Program-made: the position numbers and the translations under genes | Shown here: positions 7,116-16,877 of the stretch, in pieces | Layout: the number at the start of each line of letters is the position of its first letter | How positions within the stretch are numbered: position 1 is the stretch's first letter | Source of the DNA: Myxococcales bacterium | GTDB taxonomy: Bacteria > Myxococcota_A > Polyangia > Polyangiales > Polyangiaceae | Assembly (NCBI GenBank): GCA_016703425.1 | Contig: JADJCA010000008.1 | Location: 248,001 to 312,000 of the forward strand | Length of the DNA stretch: 64,000 nt | Direction: 5' to 3' | The notes under the pieces: model-generated | What the model was told of the DNA's origin: nothing | The model's input: the letters and a program-made list of their open reading frames with translations, nothing else | Database searches by the model: none

Positions 7116-8844
7116 GCAACGTCCCAACGACGAAGGACAAGAAGAGACGGCTTCGGCCCAGCGCGAAGAACGCGGGGAGGCGAGACCGCGAGGCGTCCGC
7201 GCGATGGCGCTCGTTCGGTGGGCCCTGCTCGCGTTCACGGCGGCCTCCGCGGGCCTCTCTTGGTACGGCTTTGCGCGCGCCGAATTGGGCGGCGAGGGGC
7301 GAGTCGCCGGGCCCAAGTACCAATGCCCGATGCATCCACAGATCATCGCAGACCAGCCGGGTGAGTGCCCCATCTGCCACATGGACCTTGAACCGATAGA
7401 CCCGGCGCGCCTCGCCAAGGGTCACGCTCCCTCGGCAGGCCCGACCGCGTCAGTCGTGACGGCGCCGCAAGAGCACAGGCACGGCGCGTCGCTCGCCCCG
7501 TCACTCTACGCGTGCCCCATGCATCCGCAGATCACGTCAGACAAGCCGGGCGCGTGCCCCATTTGTCGCATGGACCTCGAGCTTCGGCCGCAGGACGCGG
7601 GGGGGAGCACGCCAACACCGACCCCGACCTCGACCTCGACTTCGACCTCGACCTCGACCTCGAACATTACTGGACGGAGTCCCGTAGGGACGGAGTCCAG
7701 TCATGTCGACGGGTCCGCCAGGACCCTAGTCACCCCGACCCCGACCCCGACCCCGATCACAACTCCGAGCGCCATGGAGCCGCCGGGCAGCGTTCCTCGA
7801 GGCACCATGCCGGTGCACTTGGCGCTGGATCGCATTCAAGCGATCGGCGTGAGGACGGCCGTGGCGCAGGAGAAGGAGGTCGCGCGAACCGTGCGCGTGA
7901 CCGCGTCGGTGGCCTCGACGGAAGAGGGCGTCGCGGAGGTGCACGTGCGCACAGCGGGCTTCGTGGAGCAGGTGCACGTGGCGCAGACGGGGCAGCCCGT
8001 GGCGAAAGGTCAGCCGCTCTTTTCGATGTACAGCCCTGAGATCTTCCAAGCGCAGAGCGAGCTTCTCGCGGCATCGCGGTGGCTTGCCTCGACACCGCCG
8101 GAGAGCGGGACCGGCGCCGCCGGCGCGGCTCGACGGCGGCTTGAGCTCCTGGGGATGTCAACCAAGGACATCGACGGCGTCCTTCAGCGCAAGGAAGCGC
8201 TGCGCGCCGTTCCCGTCGTGGCCCCGCGCGCAGGCATCGTGACGGCGAAGAGCGTGGTGCTCGGCTCCTATGTGACGCCGGAGATGACGCTCTACGAAAT
8301 CCGCGACCTCTCGAAGGTCTACGTCCTCGCCGACGTCTTTCCGAAGGACATCGCCCTCCTCGCGAAGGGCACGGCGGGGCGCTTCGTCCCGTCGCGCGCC
8401 GGCTCCGCGCCCGTCGATGCGCTCGTCGACCTCGTCTACCCGCTCGTCGACACGGCGGCGCGCACGACGCGCGTGCGGCTCACGGTAAAAAATGGCGACG
8501 GCGCCTTGCGGCCTGGTGACTTCGGCTCCGTGATCTTCGAAGCGCCGAAGCGGCGGCTGCTCGTTGTCCCGCGCGACGCGGTCGTCGACACGGGCGCCTC
8601 GGCGTATGTCTTCGTGGTCGGCCAAGACGGCGTCTTCCAGCCGCACGTGGTCACGTTGGCTGGCAGCGAAGGCGACTCGCTCCTCGTGCAAGAGGGGATC
8701 GCGCCGGGCGCTCGCGTCGTCTCTGGCGCGACGTTCCTCGTGGACTCGGAGAGTCGACTCCTCGCGGCGGTCAAGAGCGTCGAGGCTCGCCCGAGTCCTG
8801 CTCCCCCTGGAGCGGCAACCTCATCCGAGAAGCCGAAGCACTGA
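7105..8844 (+). CDS. cusB: CusB-like periplasmic adaptor with two heavy-metal binding modules
   Basis: The ATG at 7105 has an AAGGAG site eight bases upstream and overlaps the end of the channel gene. The 579-residue product has a membrane anchor at about residues 34-55, then two copies of the heavy-metal binding module, YQCPMHPQI...CPICHMDLE (about 72-96) and YACPMHPQI...CPICRMDLE (about 135-159). A Thr/Ser/Pro linker (169-187 and again near 210) precedes the adaptor barrel and lipoyl-like halves (VHLALDRIQAIGV, then EVHVRTAGFVEQVHV). The adaptor joins pump to channel and may pass metal ions, likely Cu+ or Ag+ judging by Met/Cys/His content. Two modules instead of the usual one is notable. 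Confidence 0.92.
   Translation: MATEQRPNDEGQEETASAQREERGEARPRGVRAMALVRWALLAFTAASAGLSWYGFARAELGGEGRVAGPKYQCPMHPQIIADQPGECPICHMDLEPIDPARLAKGHAPSAGPTASVVTAPQEHRHGASLAPSLYACPMHPQITSDKPGACPICRMDLELRPQDAGGSTPTPTPTSTSTSTSTSTSNITGRSPVGTESSHVDGSARTLVTPTPTPTPITTPSAMEPPGSVPRGTMPVHLALDRIQAIGVRTAVAQEKEVARTVRVTASVASTEEGVAEVHVRTAGFVEQVHVAQTGQPVAKGQPLFSMYSPEIFQAQSELLAASRWLASTPPESGTGAAGAARRRLELLGMSTKDIDGVLQRKEALRAVPVVAPRAGIVTAKSVVLGSYVTPEMTLYEIRDLSKVYVLADVFPKDIALLAKGTAGRFVPSRAGSAPVDALVDLVYPLVDTAARTTRVRLTVKNGDGALRPGDFGSVIFEAPKRRLLVVPRDAVVDTGASAYVFVVGQDGVFQPHVVTLAGSEGDSLLVQEGIAPGARVVSGATFLVDSESRLLAAVKSVEARPSPAPPGAATSSEKPKH
7619..7759 (+). repeat. Hexanucleotide microsatellite inside the CusB-like gene
   Basis: Tandem hexamers of type CGACCT run from about 7625 to 7663 and of type ACCCCG from about 7733 to 7757, encoding alternating Thr-Ser and Thr-Pro. 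Between them an 11-base unit GGACGGAGTCC occurs twice around 7673 and 7690. Because the unit is six bases, copy changes would alter linker length without breaking the frame. Confidence 0.85.
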
Positions 8845-8847
8845 GCC

Positions 8848-11800
8848 ATGATCGCCCGCATCATCGAGCTGTCGGCCCGCTACCGCGCCTTCGTGATCGC
8901 GCTCTACGTCGCCCTGGCCTTCTTGGCCGTCGCCGCCGCGAAGCGCGTGCCGCTCGACGCGATCCCCGACCTGTCGGACCCGCAGGTGATTGTCTTCACC
9001 GAGTGGCCGGGGCAATCGCCGACCCTCGTCGAAGACCAGATCACCTACCCCATCGCCAGCGCGCTTCTGGCGGCCCCTCGCGTCAGCGCCGTGCGCGGCT
9101 ACTCGATGTTCGGCATGTCGTTCACGTACGTGCTCTTCGAGGAGGGCACGGACGTCTACTGGGCTCGGTCACGCGTCCTCGAGTACCTGAGCGGGCTCCG
9201 TTCCAAGCTGCCCCAGGGCACCGAGCCCGTGCTCGGCCCCGACGCGACGGGCATCGGTTGGGTCTACGAATACGCGCTCGTCGACAAGAGCGGCAAGACC
9301 GACCTCGGCGAGCTTCGGGCGCTGCAGGACTACACCTTGCGCTACGCCCTCGAGAGCGTCCCCGGCGTAGCGCAGGTGGCGAGCGTCGGCGGCTACGAGC
9401 GCCAATACCAAGTGACCCTCGACCCGGAGCGCCTCCGGGCCTACGGCGTCGACGTGGGCGCCGTGGCCGATGCGCTGCGTCAAGCGAACGCGGAGGTCGG
9501 CGGCCGCATTCTCGAGATGAGCGGTCGTGAGTTTTTCGTGCGCGGCCGCGGCTACGTCGAAGGGATCAAGGACCTCGAGAGCGTCGTCCTCCGGGCGACG
9601 ACTACCGGCGCCCCCGTGACCGTCGCCGAGCTCGGCACGGTTCGCATCGGCGGAGCGGAGCGCCGAGGCCTCGCGGAACTCGGGGGCAAAGGCGAGACCG
9701 TCGGGGCCATCGTGGTGGCTCGCTACGGCGAAAACGCGCTTCAGGTCATCGAGCGCGTGAAGGAGCGCATCCGAGAGCTCGGCCCTGCCCTGCCGCCGGG
9801 CGTCGAGATCGTCACGACCTACGACCGCTCCTCGCTCATTCGTCGCGCCATCGCCACGCTGCGCGCGTCGCTGGTGGAGGAGATGGTCACCGTCAGCGTG
9901 GTCATTGTGCTGTTCCTCTTGCACTTCCGAAGCGCGCTCTTGCCGATCATCAGCTTGCCGCTCGCCGTGCTCCTGTCGTTCATCCCGATGCACCTCTTGG
10001 GGATCCCCGCGACGATCATGAGCCTCGGCGGCATCGCCATCGCCATCGGCGCGACCGTCGACGCAGAGATCGTGATGATCGAGGCCTGCCACAAGAAGCT
10101 CGAGAACGCGCCGCCGAACCTCTCGTTCAAGGAGCGCGCCGCGCTCCTTCACGACGCCGCCAAGGAGGTGACGCCGACGATCTTCTTCTCACTCCTCATC
10201 ATCGCCCTGAGCTTCATCCCGATCTTCGGCCTCGAAGGCCAGGCGGGACGCCTCTTCAAGCCGCTCGCGTGGACCAAGACCTTCGTGATGGTGACGGCGG
10301 CCATCCTGAGCATCACGCTGGCGCCGGCGCTGCGGGACTTCTTGATCCGCGGCAAGATCCGCAGCGAGGCGCATCACCCGGTGTCGAAGGCCATTCGCAC
10401 GGTCTACGAGCCTTTCGTGTGGATCGCGCTGAGGCGCCCCGTCACCACGGTGTTGATCGGCGCCTTCGCGCTCGTGTCGGCGATCCCGCCGCTCTTGCGC
10501 CTCGGGAGCGAGTTCATGCCCGCCCTCAACGAGGGAGACCTCCTCTACATGCCCACCACGCTACCCAACGTGTCGATCGAAGAGGCCAAGCGGCAGCTCG
10601 AGCGGCAAGACGCGCTGCTGCAGAGTTTTCCTGAGGTCCACACGGTCTTTGGGAAGGTTGGGCGGGCCGAGACGCCCACCGATCCAGCTCCCATCTCGAT
10701 GATCGAGACCATCATCCAGCTGAAACCGTCGAGCGAGTGGCCGCGCGTCAAGGAGTCGCGCTGGTATTCGAGCTGGGCACCGGCCCCCCTCGCCCGCGGC
10801 CTTCGCGCCCTTTGGCCGGAGGAGCGGCCCGAGCGTTGGGACGAGCTCGTCACCAAGATGAACGAGAAACTCCGCATGCCGGGCTACACGAACGCTTGGA
10901 CGATGCCCATCAAGGCGCGCGTCGACATGCTCACGACGGGTGTTCGTACGCCCGTCGGCATCAAGGTCTTTGGCGCGAACCTTCAAGCCATCGAAGACGC
11001 GGGGCAACGACTTGAGTCGCTGATGCGAGGCGTCCCGGGAACGCGGAGCGCGTTCTACGAGCGCTCCCTCGGCGGGGCCTACGTTGACATCATTCCTAAA
11101 CGCGACGCCCTCGCGCGCTACGGGCTCTCGGCCTCCGACGTCAGCATGGCCGTCGAACGCGCCATCGGCGGCGAGTCCGTGGCCACCACCGTGAACGGAC
11201 GCCAGCGCCTGTCCATCAACGTTCGCTACAAGGAGGACTTCCGTTCGAGCCCGGCGATGATGCGTGAGGTGCTCGTCGCTCTGCCGCGGCGTGACGTCGC
11301 GGGCGGGCCCGCGGGAACGATGGCGAGCTCGGCCACCGGCGCTGTCCCGATGTTGCCGCTCGGGGAGATCGCCGACGTCGTGGTCAAGGAGGGGCCGCCG
11401 ATGCTCAAGAACGAGGGAGGCCTCCTCGTCGGCTACGTGTACGTCGACCTCGACGAGTCGAAGGTCGACGTCGGAACGTACGTCGACCGCGCGAAAACGG
11501 CCGTCTCCGCCGCCGGCGCTCGCGGCGAGCTGAAGCTCGCGCCGGGCATGTACCTGAAGTGGACCGGGCAATACGAGCTGCTCGAGGCGATGCGGCAGCG
11601 GATGAAGCTCCTCGTGCCGCTCGCGCTGCTCCTCGTGGCGGTCCTGCTCTACCTCCAGTTCAAGAACCTCACGGAGGTCTTCATCGTCTTTCTTTCGGTG
11701 CCCTTTGCGCTCACGGGAAGCGTATGGCTCCTCTATCTCCTCGACTACCGCGTCTCGACGGCTGTCCTCGTGGGCGTCATCGCGCTCGTGGGTCTCGCGG

Positions 11801-12171
11801 CGCAGACCGGCGTCGTGATGATCGTGTACATCGACCACGCCTTCGAGCGACGCCTGCGGGAAGGAAAGATCCGCGATCTCGACGACATCATCGCGGCGCA
11901 CAGCGAGGGCACCGTGCAGCGGGTGCGTCCGAAGCTCATGACCGTGGGGACGATGCTCATCGGCCTCGTGCCCCTGCTCTGGGCCACCGGCAGCGGCGCC
12001 GACGTCATGAAGCGAATCGCCGCGCCGATGGTAGGCGGTCTGCTCTCAAGCGCCTTCCTGACGCTCGAAATCATTCCCGTCATCTACACGTACTGGCGCT
12101 ACGCGCAGCTCAAGAAGGCGCAGCGCACGGGCCGCCCATTGGCGGAGATTTGCGGCGTCGCGCAGCGGTAG
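8848..12171 (+). CDS. cusA: CusA/CzcA-type heavy-metal RND efflux pump
   Basis: This 1107-residue protein has the full RND layout: TM1 at about residues 12-32, a large periplasmic loop starting with PDLSDPQVIV, a TM2-6 bundle with LGGIAIAIGATVDAEIVM carrying the charged proton-relay residues, a second loop with the FGKVGRAETPTDPAP motif typical of heavy-metal pumps, and a C-terminal TM bundle with VGVIALVGLAAQTGVVMIVY. It exports metal ions using the proton gradient together with the channel and adaptor encoded directly upstream; only three bases separate it from the adaptor stop. Cus (Cu/Ag) rather than Czc specificity is suggested by the Met/Cys-rich adaptor, not proven. Confidence 0.95.
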   Translation: MIARIIELSARYRAFVIALYVALAFLAVAAAKRVPLDAIPDLSDPQVIVFTEWPGQSPTLVEDQITYPIASALLAAPRVSAVRGYSMFGMSFTYVLFEEGTDVYWARSRVLEYLSGLRSKLPQGTEPVLGPDATGIGWVYEYALVDKSGKTDLGELRALQDYTLRYALESVPGVAQVASVGGYERQYQVTLDPERLRAYGVDVGAVADALRQANAEVGGRILEMSGREFFVRGRGYVEGIKDLESVVLRATTTGAPVTVAELGTVRIGGAERRGLAELGGKGETVGAIVVARYGENALQVIERVKERIRELGPALPPGVEIVTTYDRSSLIRRAIATLRASLVEEMVTVSVVIVLFLLHFRSALLPIISLPLAVLLSFIPMHLLGIPATIMSLGGIAIAIGATVDAEIVMIEACHKKLENAPPNLSFKERAALLHDAAKEVTPTIFFSLLIIALSFIPIFGLEGQAGRLFKPLAWTKTFVMVTAAILSITLAPALRDFLIRGKIRSEAHHPVSKAIRTVYEPFVWIALRRPVTTVLIGAFALVSAIPPLLRLGSEFMPALNEGDLLYMPTTLPNVSIEEAKRQLERQDALLQSFPEVHTVFGKVGRAETPTDPAPISMIETIIQLKPSSEWPRVKESRWYSSWAPAPLARGLRALWPEERPERWDELVTKMNEKLRMPGYTNAWTMPIKARVDMLTTGVRTPVGIKVFGANLQAIEDAGQRLESLMRGVPGTRSAFYERSLGGAYVDIIPKRDALARYGLSASDVSMAVERAIGGESVATTVNGRQRLSINVRYKEDFRSSPAMMREVLVALPRRDVAGGPAGTMASSATGAVPMLPLGEIADVVVKEGPPMLKNEGGLLVGYVYVDLDESKVDVGTYVDRAKTAVSAAGARGELKLAPGMYLKWTGQYELLEAMRQRMKLLVPLALLLVAVLLYLQFKNLTEVFIVFLSVPFALTGSVWLLYLLDYRVSTAVLVGVIALVGLAAQTGVVMIVYIDHAFERRLREGKIRDLDDIIAAHSEGTVQRVRPKLMTVGTMLIGLVPLLWATGSGADVMKRIAAPMVGGLLSSAFLTLEIIPVIYTYWRYAQLKKAQRTGRPLAEICGVAQR

Positions 12172-12227
12172 CGGCAGCCATCAGGTTCCGCAGCGTGCGC
12201 CGAGCCCCTGCGGTATCGTCAACCTTC

Positions 12228-13598
12228 GTGCAAGATCCGAGCGCTTTCGTCGGTCGTGTGGTCGCCGACAAGTACCGAGTCGAGGCGGTCATCGGAGTCG
12301 GCGGCATGGGCGTCGTGTACCGCGCAACGCACCTGGGCCACGGTCACAAGGTGGCGCTCAAGGTATTGCGCACCAGCGGCGTCGGCGAGGAGGAGGCGAC
12401 GCGTCGCTTCTTGAGAGAGGCCCGCGCGACCTTCGCGCTCACGAGCCCGCACACGATTCGGCTCTACGACGTGGGCGAACTCCCGCCGCTCGGTCTGACG
12501 ATGGTCATGGAGTTGCTCGAAGGAGCGTCGCTGCGCGACCTCCTCGAAGCCAAAGGCCCGATGGGCGAAGACGCGGCAGTCAACTACGCCGTCGAGGCGT
12601 GCCGCTCGCTCGCGGAGGCTCACGCGCGGGGCATCGTTCATCGCGACATCAAACCTGGGAACCTCTTCGTGGCGAACGTGGAAGGCAGGCGCACGCTGAA
12701 GGTCCTCGACTTCGGCCTCGCTCGCGCCTTCGGGGACTTGGAGTCCGGGCCCCTCACGGCTCCCGCAACGGCCCTCGGGACACCGCGATACATGGCGCCG
12801 GAGCAATGGCTCGGCTCGGACGTCGACGGGCGGGCGGACCTCTACGCGCTCGGCGTCGTCCTGCACCAGATGCTGACCGGACAGGTCCCGCTCGAGGACG
12901 TTCCGCTCCACGATCGGGTCGGTCGATTGCTGCTCGGCGTGCCGTCGCCACGAGACCTCCGACGCGATCTCTCCGAAGGCATCGCGCGCGTCCTGCTCCG
13001 CTGCTTGAGGCCCATCCCCGACGAGCGCTACCGGACCGCCCAAGAGTTCGAGGACGCACTCCTCGCTCGCGGCAGCCCGCCGTCGGCGAGGACGTTCAGC
13101 ACCACGCGAGGGCGCGGCCCAGCAGTCGCTGGCCGAATCGCGGGCGGTCTCGTTACCGGAGCCGCGCCGGCCGACGACGAGGGTCCGCTCACGGCCAGGG
13201 AACCCGGTCGACGCGAGGCGCGGCCTGCGTTCTCCGAGCGGCCCGACTTCGACGTCAACGTCTACACGGGCGCTCGGATTCACCCGGGCCAAGATGTCGA
13301 CGAGCCCTTCGCGGCGCCTTCCGCGGACGTCGACCTGGGAGACCGAGCGCCTTCGTCGGCGACCGACGTCGGGCTCGTGCGCGAGCGAGCGGCGACGCCT
13401 CGCCCCGCCCCACGTGCGGCGATCGAGCCCGCCGCGCCCGGGCGCGAGGTCGTGCTCACGAAGGTCCGGCCTGGCCTCAAGGCTCTTCCGGAGGCCACCG
13501 CTCCGGCGCCGCCGCCGCGCGCCTTCGTCTTCGTCTTCGTGGCCGTCGCGGCGGCGCTGCTCGCGGGCGTCGCATTGGCGATGCTCCTGTTCCGGTGA
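12228..13598 (+). CDS. Tail-anchored Ser/Thr protein kinase (PknB-like)
   Basis: I place the start at GTG 12228, just ahead of the kinase fold; the open frame upstream is antisense-like and overlaps the pump gene. The 456-residue product has a glycine loop GVGGMGVVY (23-31), catalytic Lys45, HRDIKPGN (138-145), DFG (161-163) and APEQ, all residues needed for activity. A disordered Pro/Ala/Arg-rich region follows, and one hydrophobic helix close to the C-terminus (AFVFVFVAVAAALLAGVALAMLL) anchors it to the inner membrane with the kinase in the cytoplasm and almost nothing outside. No PASTA or other sensor domain is present. It probably is not part of the efflux operon. Confidence 0.9.
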   Translation: MQDPSAFVGRVVADKYRVEAVIGVGGMGVVYRATHLGHGHKVALKVLRTSGVGEEEATRRFLREARATFALTSPHTIRLYDVGELPPLGLTMVMELLEGASLRDLLEAKGPMGEDAAVNYAVEACRSLAEAHARGIVHRDIKPGNLFVANVEGRRTLKVLDFGLARAFGDLESGPLTAPATALGTPRYMAPEQWLGSDVDGRADLYALGVVLHQMLTGQVPLEDVPLHDRVGRLLLGVPSPRDLRRDLSEGIARVLLRCLRPIPDERYRTAQEFEDALLARGSPPSARTFSTTRGRGPAVAGRIAGGLVTGAAPADDEGPLTAREPGRREARPAFSERPDFDVNVYTGARIHPGQDVDEPFAAPSADVDLGDRAPSSATDVGLVRERAATPRPAPRAAIEPAAPGREVVLTKVRPGLKALPEATAPAPPPRAFVFVFVAVAAALLAGVALAMLLFR

Positions 13599-13646
13599 GG
13601 GGCAAGGGCGAGAGCGACGCGTCGAGTCTGCGCGAACTCCGTGTCC

Positions 13647-14453
13647 CTACGGGACGGCAGCAGCGCCGCCGACGAGGGCGAGCAACCGCTGCGCGACATA
13701 TTTGCCCTCGAAGGGCTTTTCGACGCACTCGAGGCCGCTCGCGGCGACGTCGACGTTGCCCGTGTAGCCGGACATCAAGAGGACCGGAAGATCGGGAAAC
13801 CGGCGCCGCGCCTCAAGGGCAAGATCGACCCCGGAGATCCCGGGCATAACCACATCGGTGAGGAGGCATCGCCGCCCCGGCGCGGCCTTCGCCAGCGCGT
13901 CGTAGGCGTCCGCGGGCTCGACGCAAACGGCCGTTGAGAATCCATAACGCTCGAGCAACCGCGCGGTGCTCTTCGCCACAACCGGCTCGTCATCGACGAC
14001 CACCACCAGAACGCCGCGAGCTTCGAGCAGAGGCGCCGAAGGCGCCACGCTCGCACGTCCCGACGCCGGCGACTCGCCCTCGGCATGAACGGGAACGCCC
14101 TTTGCCAGCGCCGAGAGACGCTTCGAGAGGCTCGTGATGCGCTCGCTCGCCTGCAAGATGGTCTTCGCGTCGATGCGAGTGTCTTCGTCGGCGCTCGTGT
14201 CGGCGAGGCTCGACGCCAACGCCACCACGACGGCGAGCGCGTTGTTGATGTCGTGGCCGACACGGCCCACGGCGGCTAGCCGCAGCTTCGCCGCGTCTAG
14301 GTCCGCTCGAAGCGCCCCGAGCTCGATGGCGCTCGCCTCATCGCCGCTCGCGACGCCGGAAGTGGGCGGCGAGGTCGAGGCGCGCGCTTCACGTTTGTTG
14401 TCGGCTTCGGTCACTTCCCTAAGAAGTGCCACGACCGCAGCGGCAAGCGACAC
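13647..14453 (-). CDS. HisKA-receiver protein lacking an ATPase domain
   Basis: This 268-residue protein has a dimerisation/phospho-acceptor-like helix pair at about residues 58-115 with the H-box VGRVGHDINNALAVV (His67), directly followed by a linker and a receiver domain (146-266) with DDEP, phospho-acceptor Asp199 in LLTDVVMPG and Lys in VEKPF. No HATPase domain (N, G1, F or G2 boxes) lies between them or elsewhere in the gene. It may be a phosphotransfer relay that uses another kinase, or a deletion derivative of a hybrid kinase. It is convergent with the Ser/Thr kinase and divergent from pgi. Confidence 0.82.
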   Translation of the reverse strand: MSLAAAVVALLREVTEADNKREARASTSPPTSGVASGDEASAIELGALRADLDAAKLRLAAVGRVGHDINNALAVVVALASSLADTSADEDTRIDAKTILQASERITSLSKRLSALAKGVPVHAEGESPASGRASVAPSAPLLEARGVLVVVVDDEPVVAKSTARLLERYGFSTAVCVEPADAYDALAKAAPGRRCLLTDVVMPGISGVDLALEARRRFPDLPVLLMSGYTGNVDVAASGLECVEKPFEGKYVAQRLLALVGGAAAVP

Positions 14454-14573
14454 AAATATTGAGCGGTGCGGATTAAACCAAGTACGAGAGTGTGGTCGCG
14501 TCGCCGCGCCCGTCCTTCATAGACGTCACGCGATCGCTCCCGGCGGCGGCCGAGAGCGATCTACCCTGCGCGG

Positions 14574-16205
14574 ATGCCCTCACTCACTGAATCACCGTCC
14601 TGGCGCGCGCTTGCACACCACCACGGGGCCTTGGGCGCCACCCACATGCGCGACCTTTTCGCGAAGGACGCCGCTCGTTTCGAGACCTTTTCGCTCCGCG
14701 TCGGGGAGCTCCTCATCGACTACTCAAAGAACAGGGTCACCGCGGAGACGATGGCCCTCTTGGTCGCGCTCGCCGAGGCCTCAGGGGTCGCGAGCGTTCG
14801 CGACGCGATGTTCGCCGGAGAGAAGATCAACGGAACGGAGGGACGCGCCGTCTTGCACGTGGCGCTGCGCAACGAGACGCGTCCGATGCTCGTCGACGGC
14901 CGAGACGTCATGCCTGAGGTGCGGGCGGCTCGCGAGAAGATGAAGTCCTTCGCCACGCGCATCGGCGACGGCACCTGGCGAGGTCACACCGGCAAGGCCA
15001 TCGCGCACATCGTCAACATCGGCATCGGCGGCTCTGACCTCGGCCCCGTGATGGTGACGGAAGCGCTACGCCCCTACAAGCGCCCGCAGGTCGAGGCCCA
15101 CTTCGTCTCGAATGTCGACGGCACGCACCTCGCGGAGACGCTCAAGCGCGTCGACGCGGAGACGACCCTGTTCATCGTCGCCTCGAAGACTTTCACGACG
15201 CAGGAGACGCTGATGAACGCGCGCTCGGCGCGGGCGTGGCTCGTCGAACGCCTCGGCGAAGGCGCCGTTCCGAAGCACTTCGTCGCCGTGTCGACGGCGG
15301 AAGTCGAGGTGAAGAGGTTCGGCATCGACCCCGAAAACATGTTCCCGTTTTGGGACTGGGTGGGCGGTCGCTACTCCTTGTGGTCGTCGATCGGCCTCGT
15401 CATCGCGTGCACGCTTGGCTTCGAGCACTTCGAAGCGTTGCTGAAGGGCGCGCACGAGATGGACGAGCACTTTCGGTCGGCGCCCCTCGATGCGAACGCG
15501 CCCGTGCTCCTGGCGCTCCTCGGAGTCTGGTACGCCAACTTCTTCGGCGCCGAGACCCACGCGCTCTTGCCCTACGATCAGTATCTCCACCGGTTCCCCG
15601 CCTACTTTCAGCAGGGCGACATGGAGAGCAACGGCAAGAGCGTCGATCGCGACGGGCGCCGCATCGACGACTACACCACGGGCCCCATCGTCTGGGGCGA
15701 GCCGGGCACGAACGGGCAGCACGCGTTCTACCAGCTCATTCACCAGGGGACGCGCCTCGTGCCGGCGGACTTCCTGGTTCCCCTCGCCTCGCACAACCCG
15801 CTCGGCGACCACCACCGCGTCTTGCTCGCCAACTGCTTCGCACAAAGCGAAGCGTTGATGCGAGGGAAGACGACCGACGAGGCTCGCAGCGAGCTCCAGC
15901 AGTCTGGGCTGTCAGCGGCCGACGTCGAGCGGCTCGCTCCGCACAAGACGTTCTCGGGAAACCGTCCTTCGAACACGATCGTGTTCCCCAAGCTCACGCC
16001 GCGCGTCCTCGGACAGCTGCTCGCCCTCTACGAGCACAAGATCTTCGTGCAGGGCATCGTCTGGGACATCTACTCGTTCGATCAGTGGGGCGTCGAGCTG
16101 GGCAAGCAACTCGCAAAGACCATCGACGCTGAGCTCGCCGGCGGTCCACCGGGAGCGCACGACGCCTCGACGGCGGCGCTCATCAAGCTCGCGCGAACGG
16201 CATGA
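14574..16205 (+). CDS. pgi: Glucose-6-phosphate isomerase
   Basis: This 543-residue enzyme interconverts glucose-6-phosphate and fructose-6-phosphate in glycolysis and gluconeogenesis. It carries IGIGGSDLGP (phosphate binding), the signature FPFWDWVGGRYSLWSSIG, the catalytic Glu region QQGDMESNGK and GTNGQHAFYQLIHQG with the catalytic His, and a C-terminal SFDQWGVELGK with the catalytic Lys. Length matches the long bacterial form. It stands alone, with a 120-base divergent gap upstream that should hold its promoter. Confidence 0.97.
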   Translation: MPSLTESPSWRALAHHHGALGATHMRDLFAKDAARFETFSLRVGELLIDYSKNRVTAETMALLVALAEASGVASVRDAMFAGEKINGTEGRAVLHVALRNETRPMLVDGRDVMPEVRAAREKMKSFATRIGDGTWRGHTGKAIAHIVNIGIGGSDLGPVMVTEALRPYKRPQVEAHFVSNVDGTHLAETLKRVDAETTLFIVASKTFTTQETLMNARSARAWLVERLGEGAVPKHFVAVSTAEVEVKRFGIDPENMFPFWDWVGGRYSLWSSIGLVIACTLGFEHFEALLKGAHEMDEHFRSAPLDANAPVLLALLGVWYANFFGAETHALLPYDQYLHRFPAYFQQGDMESNGKSVDRDGRRIDDYTTGPIVWGEPGTNGQHAFYQLIHQGTRLVPADFLVPLASHNPLGDHHRVLLANCFAQSEALMRGKTTDEARSELQQSGLSAADVERLAPHKTFSGNRPSNTIVFPKLTPRVLGQLLALYEHKIFVQGIVWDIYSFDQWGVELGKQLAKTIDAELAGGPPGAHDASTAALIKLARTA

Positions 16206-16245
16206 CGATTGGAGTGCCGTCGGCGAGCACGCGTGAGGGGTGCGC

Positions 16246-16779
16246 TTAGGTCACGATGGAGTCGGGGCTCGCGTCGCAATACGCGGAGATGCACTCGGAC
16301 TGATCGTTGGTGAGCGCGGAGAAGACGAGCCCGATGCCCGGAGGCGTCCCGCGCGCCGGTGTACGAAAACGAACGACCACCCCCGACGTCTCCACCACGC
16401 CGTGGGGCATGTCGAAGCGCAACTTCACGGTCCGGCCCGACGGCACAAGGTGCGACGAGGCCACGAACAGACCCGACGTCGAGATGTCCTCTGTGGTCCC
16501 GAGAATCAAGGCGTCGCCGAGCTCGATGGCCACGGGCACCTCGAGGGCAACGCGCCTCGCGGCCCGCCGTTCCGCTCCCGCCTTCATGAGGCCTCCTCCA
16601 CCCAGAAAACGGCTCGTATCCGGCTCCTCGTCCCAGCCGCTGACCGCGCCTCCGTCGAGCGGCGCCGGCGCGGGCTCCGCGCCTTGCTCGCCCTCCGTGA
16701 CGACCCGGCGCGTGCCGGACCCCCGACTGGTCGGCGCCTCCGCTGCGGCTTCTGTATCGGCTGACCGGTTGCGTCCCAT
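16246..16779 (-). CDS. PilZ-domain protein
   Basis: The 177-residue protein has a disordered acidic N-terminal 65 residues and then a PilZ domain with RRAARR (RxxxR-like) and DISTSGLFV (D/NxSxxG), the two motifs that bind cyclic di-GMP. The domain ends around residue 170. It is cytoplasmic and has no output domain, so it would act by binding a partner. No diguanylate cyclase is in the window. It is divergent from the neighbouring NarL-type kinase with about 100 bases between starts. Confidence 0.88.
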   Translation of the reverse strand: MGRNRSADTEAAAEAPTSRGSGTRRVVTEGEQGAEPAPAPLDGGAVSGWDEEPDTSRFLGGGGLMKAGAERRAARRVALEVPVAIELGDALILGTTEDISTSGLFVASSHLVPSGRTVKLRFDMPHGVVETSGVVVRFRTPARGTPPGIGLVFSALTNDQSECISAYCDASPDSIVT

Positions 16780-16877
16780 TTGCCTCTCATTGAGATACGT
16801 CTTCTGGCGCGACCACGCCTGTCAGGAAAATCCCTGACGCCTCATTTTGGACCCACAACAGCGTAGGATCGGACGAC

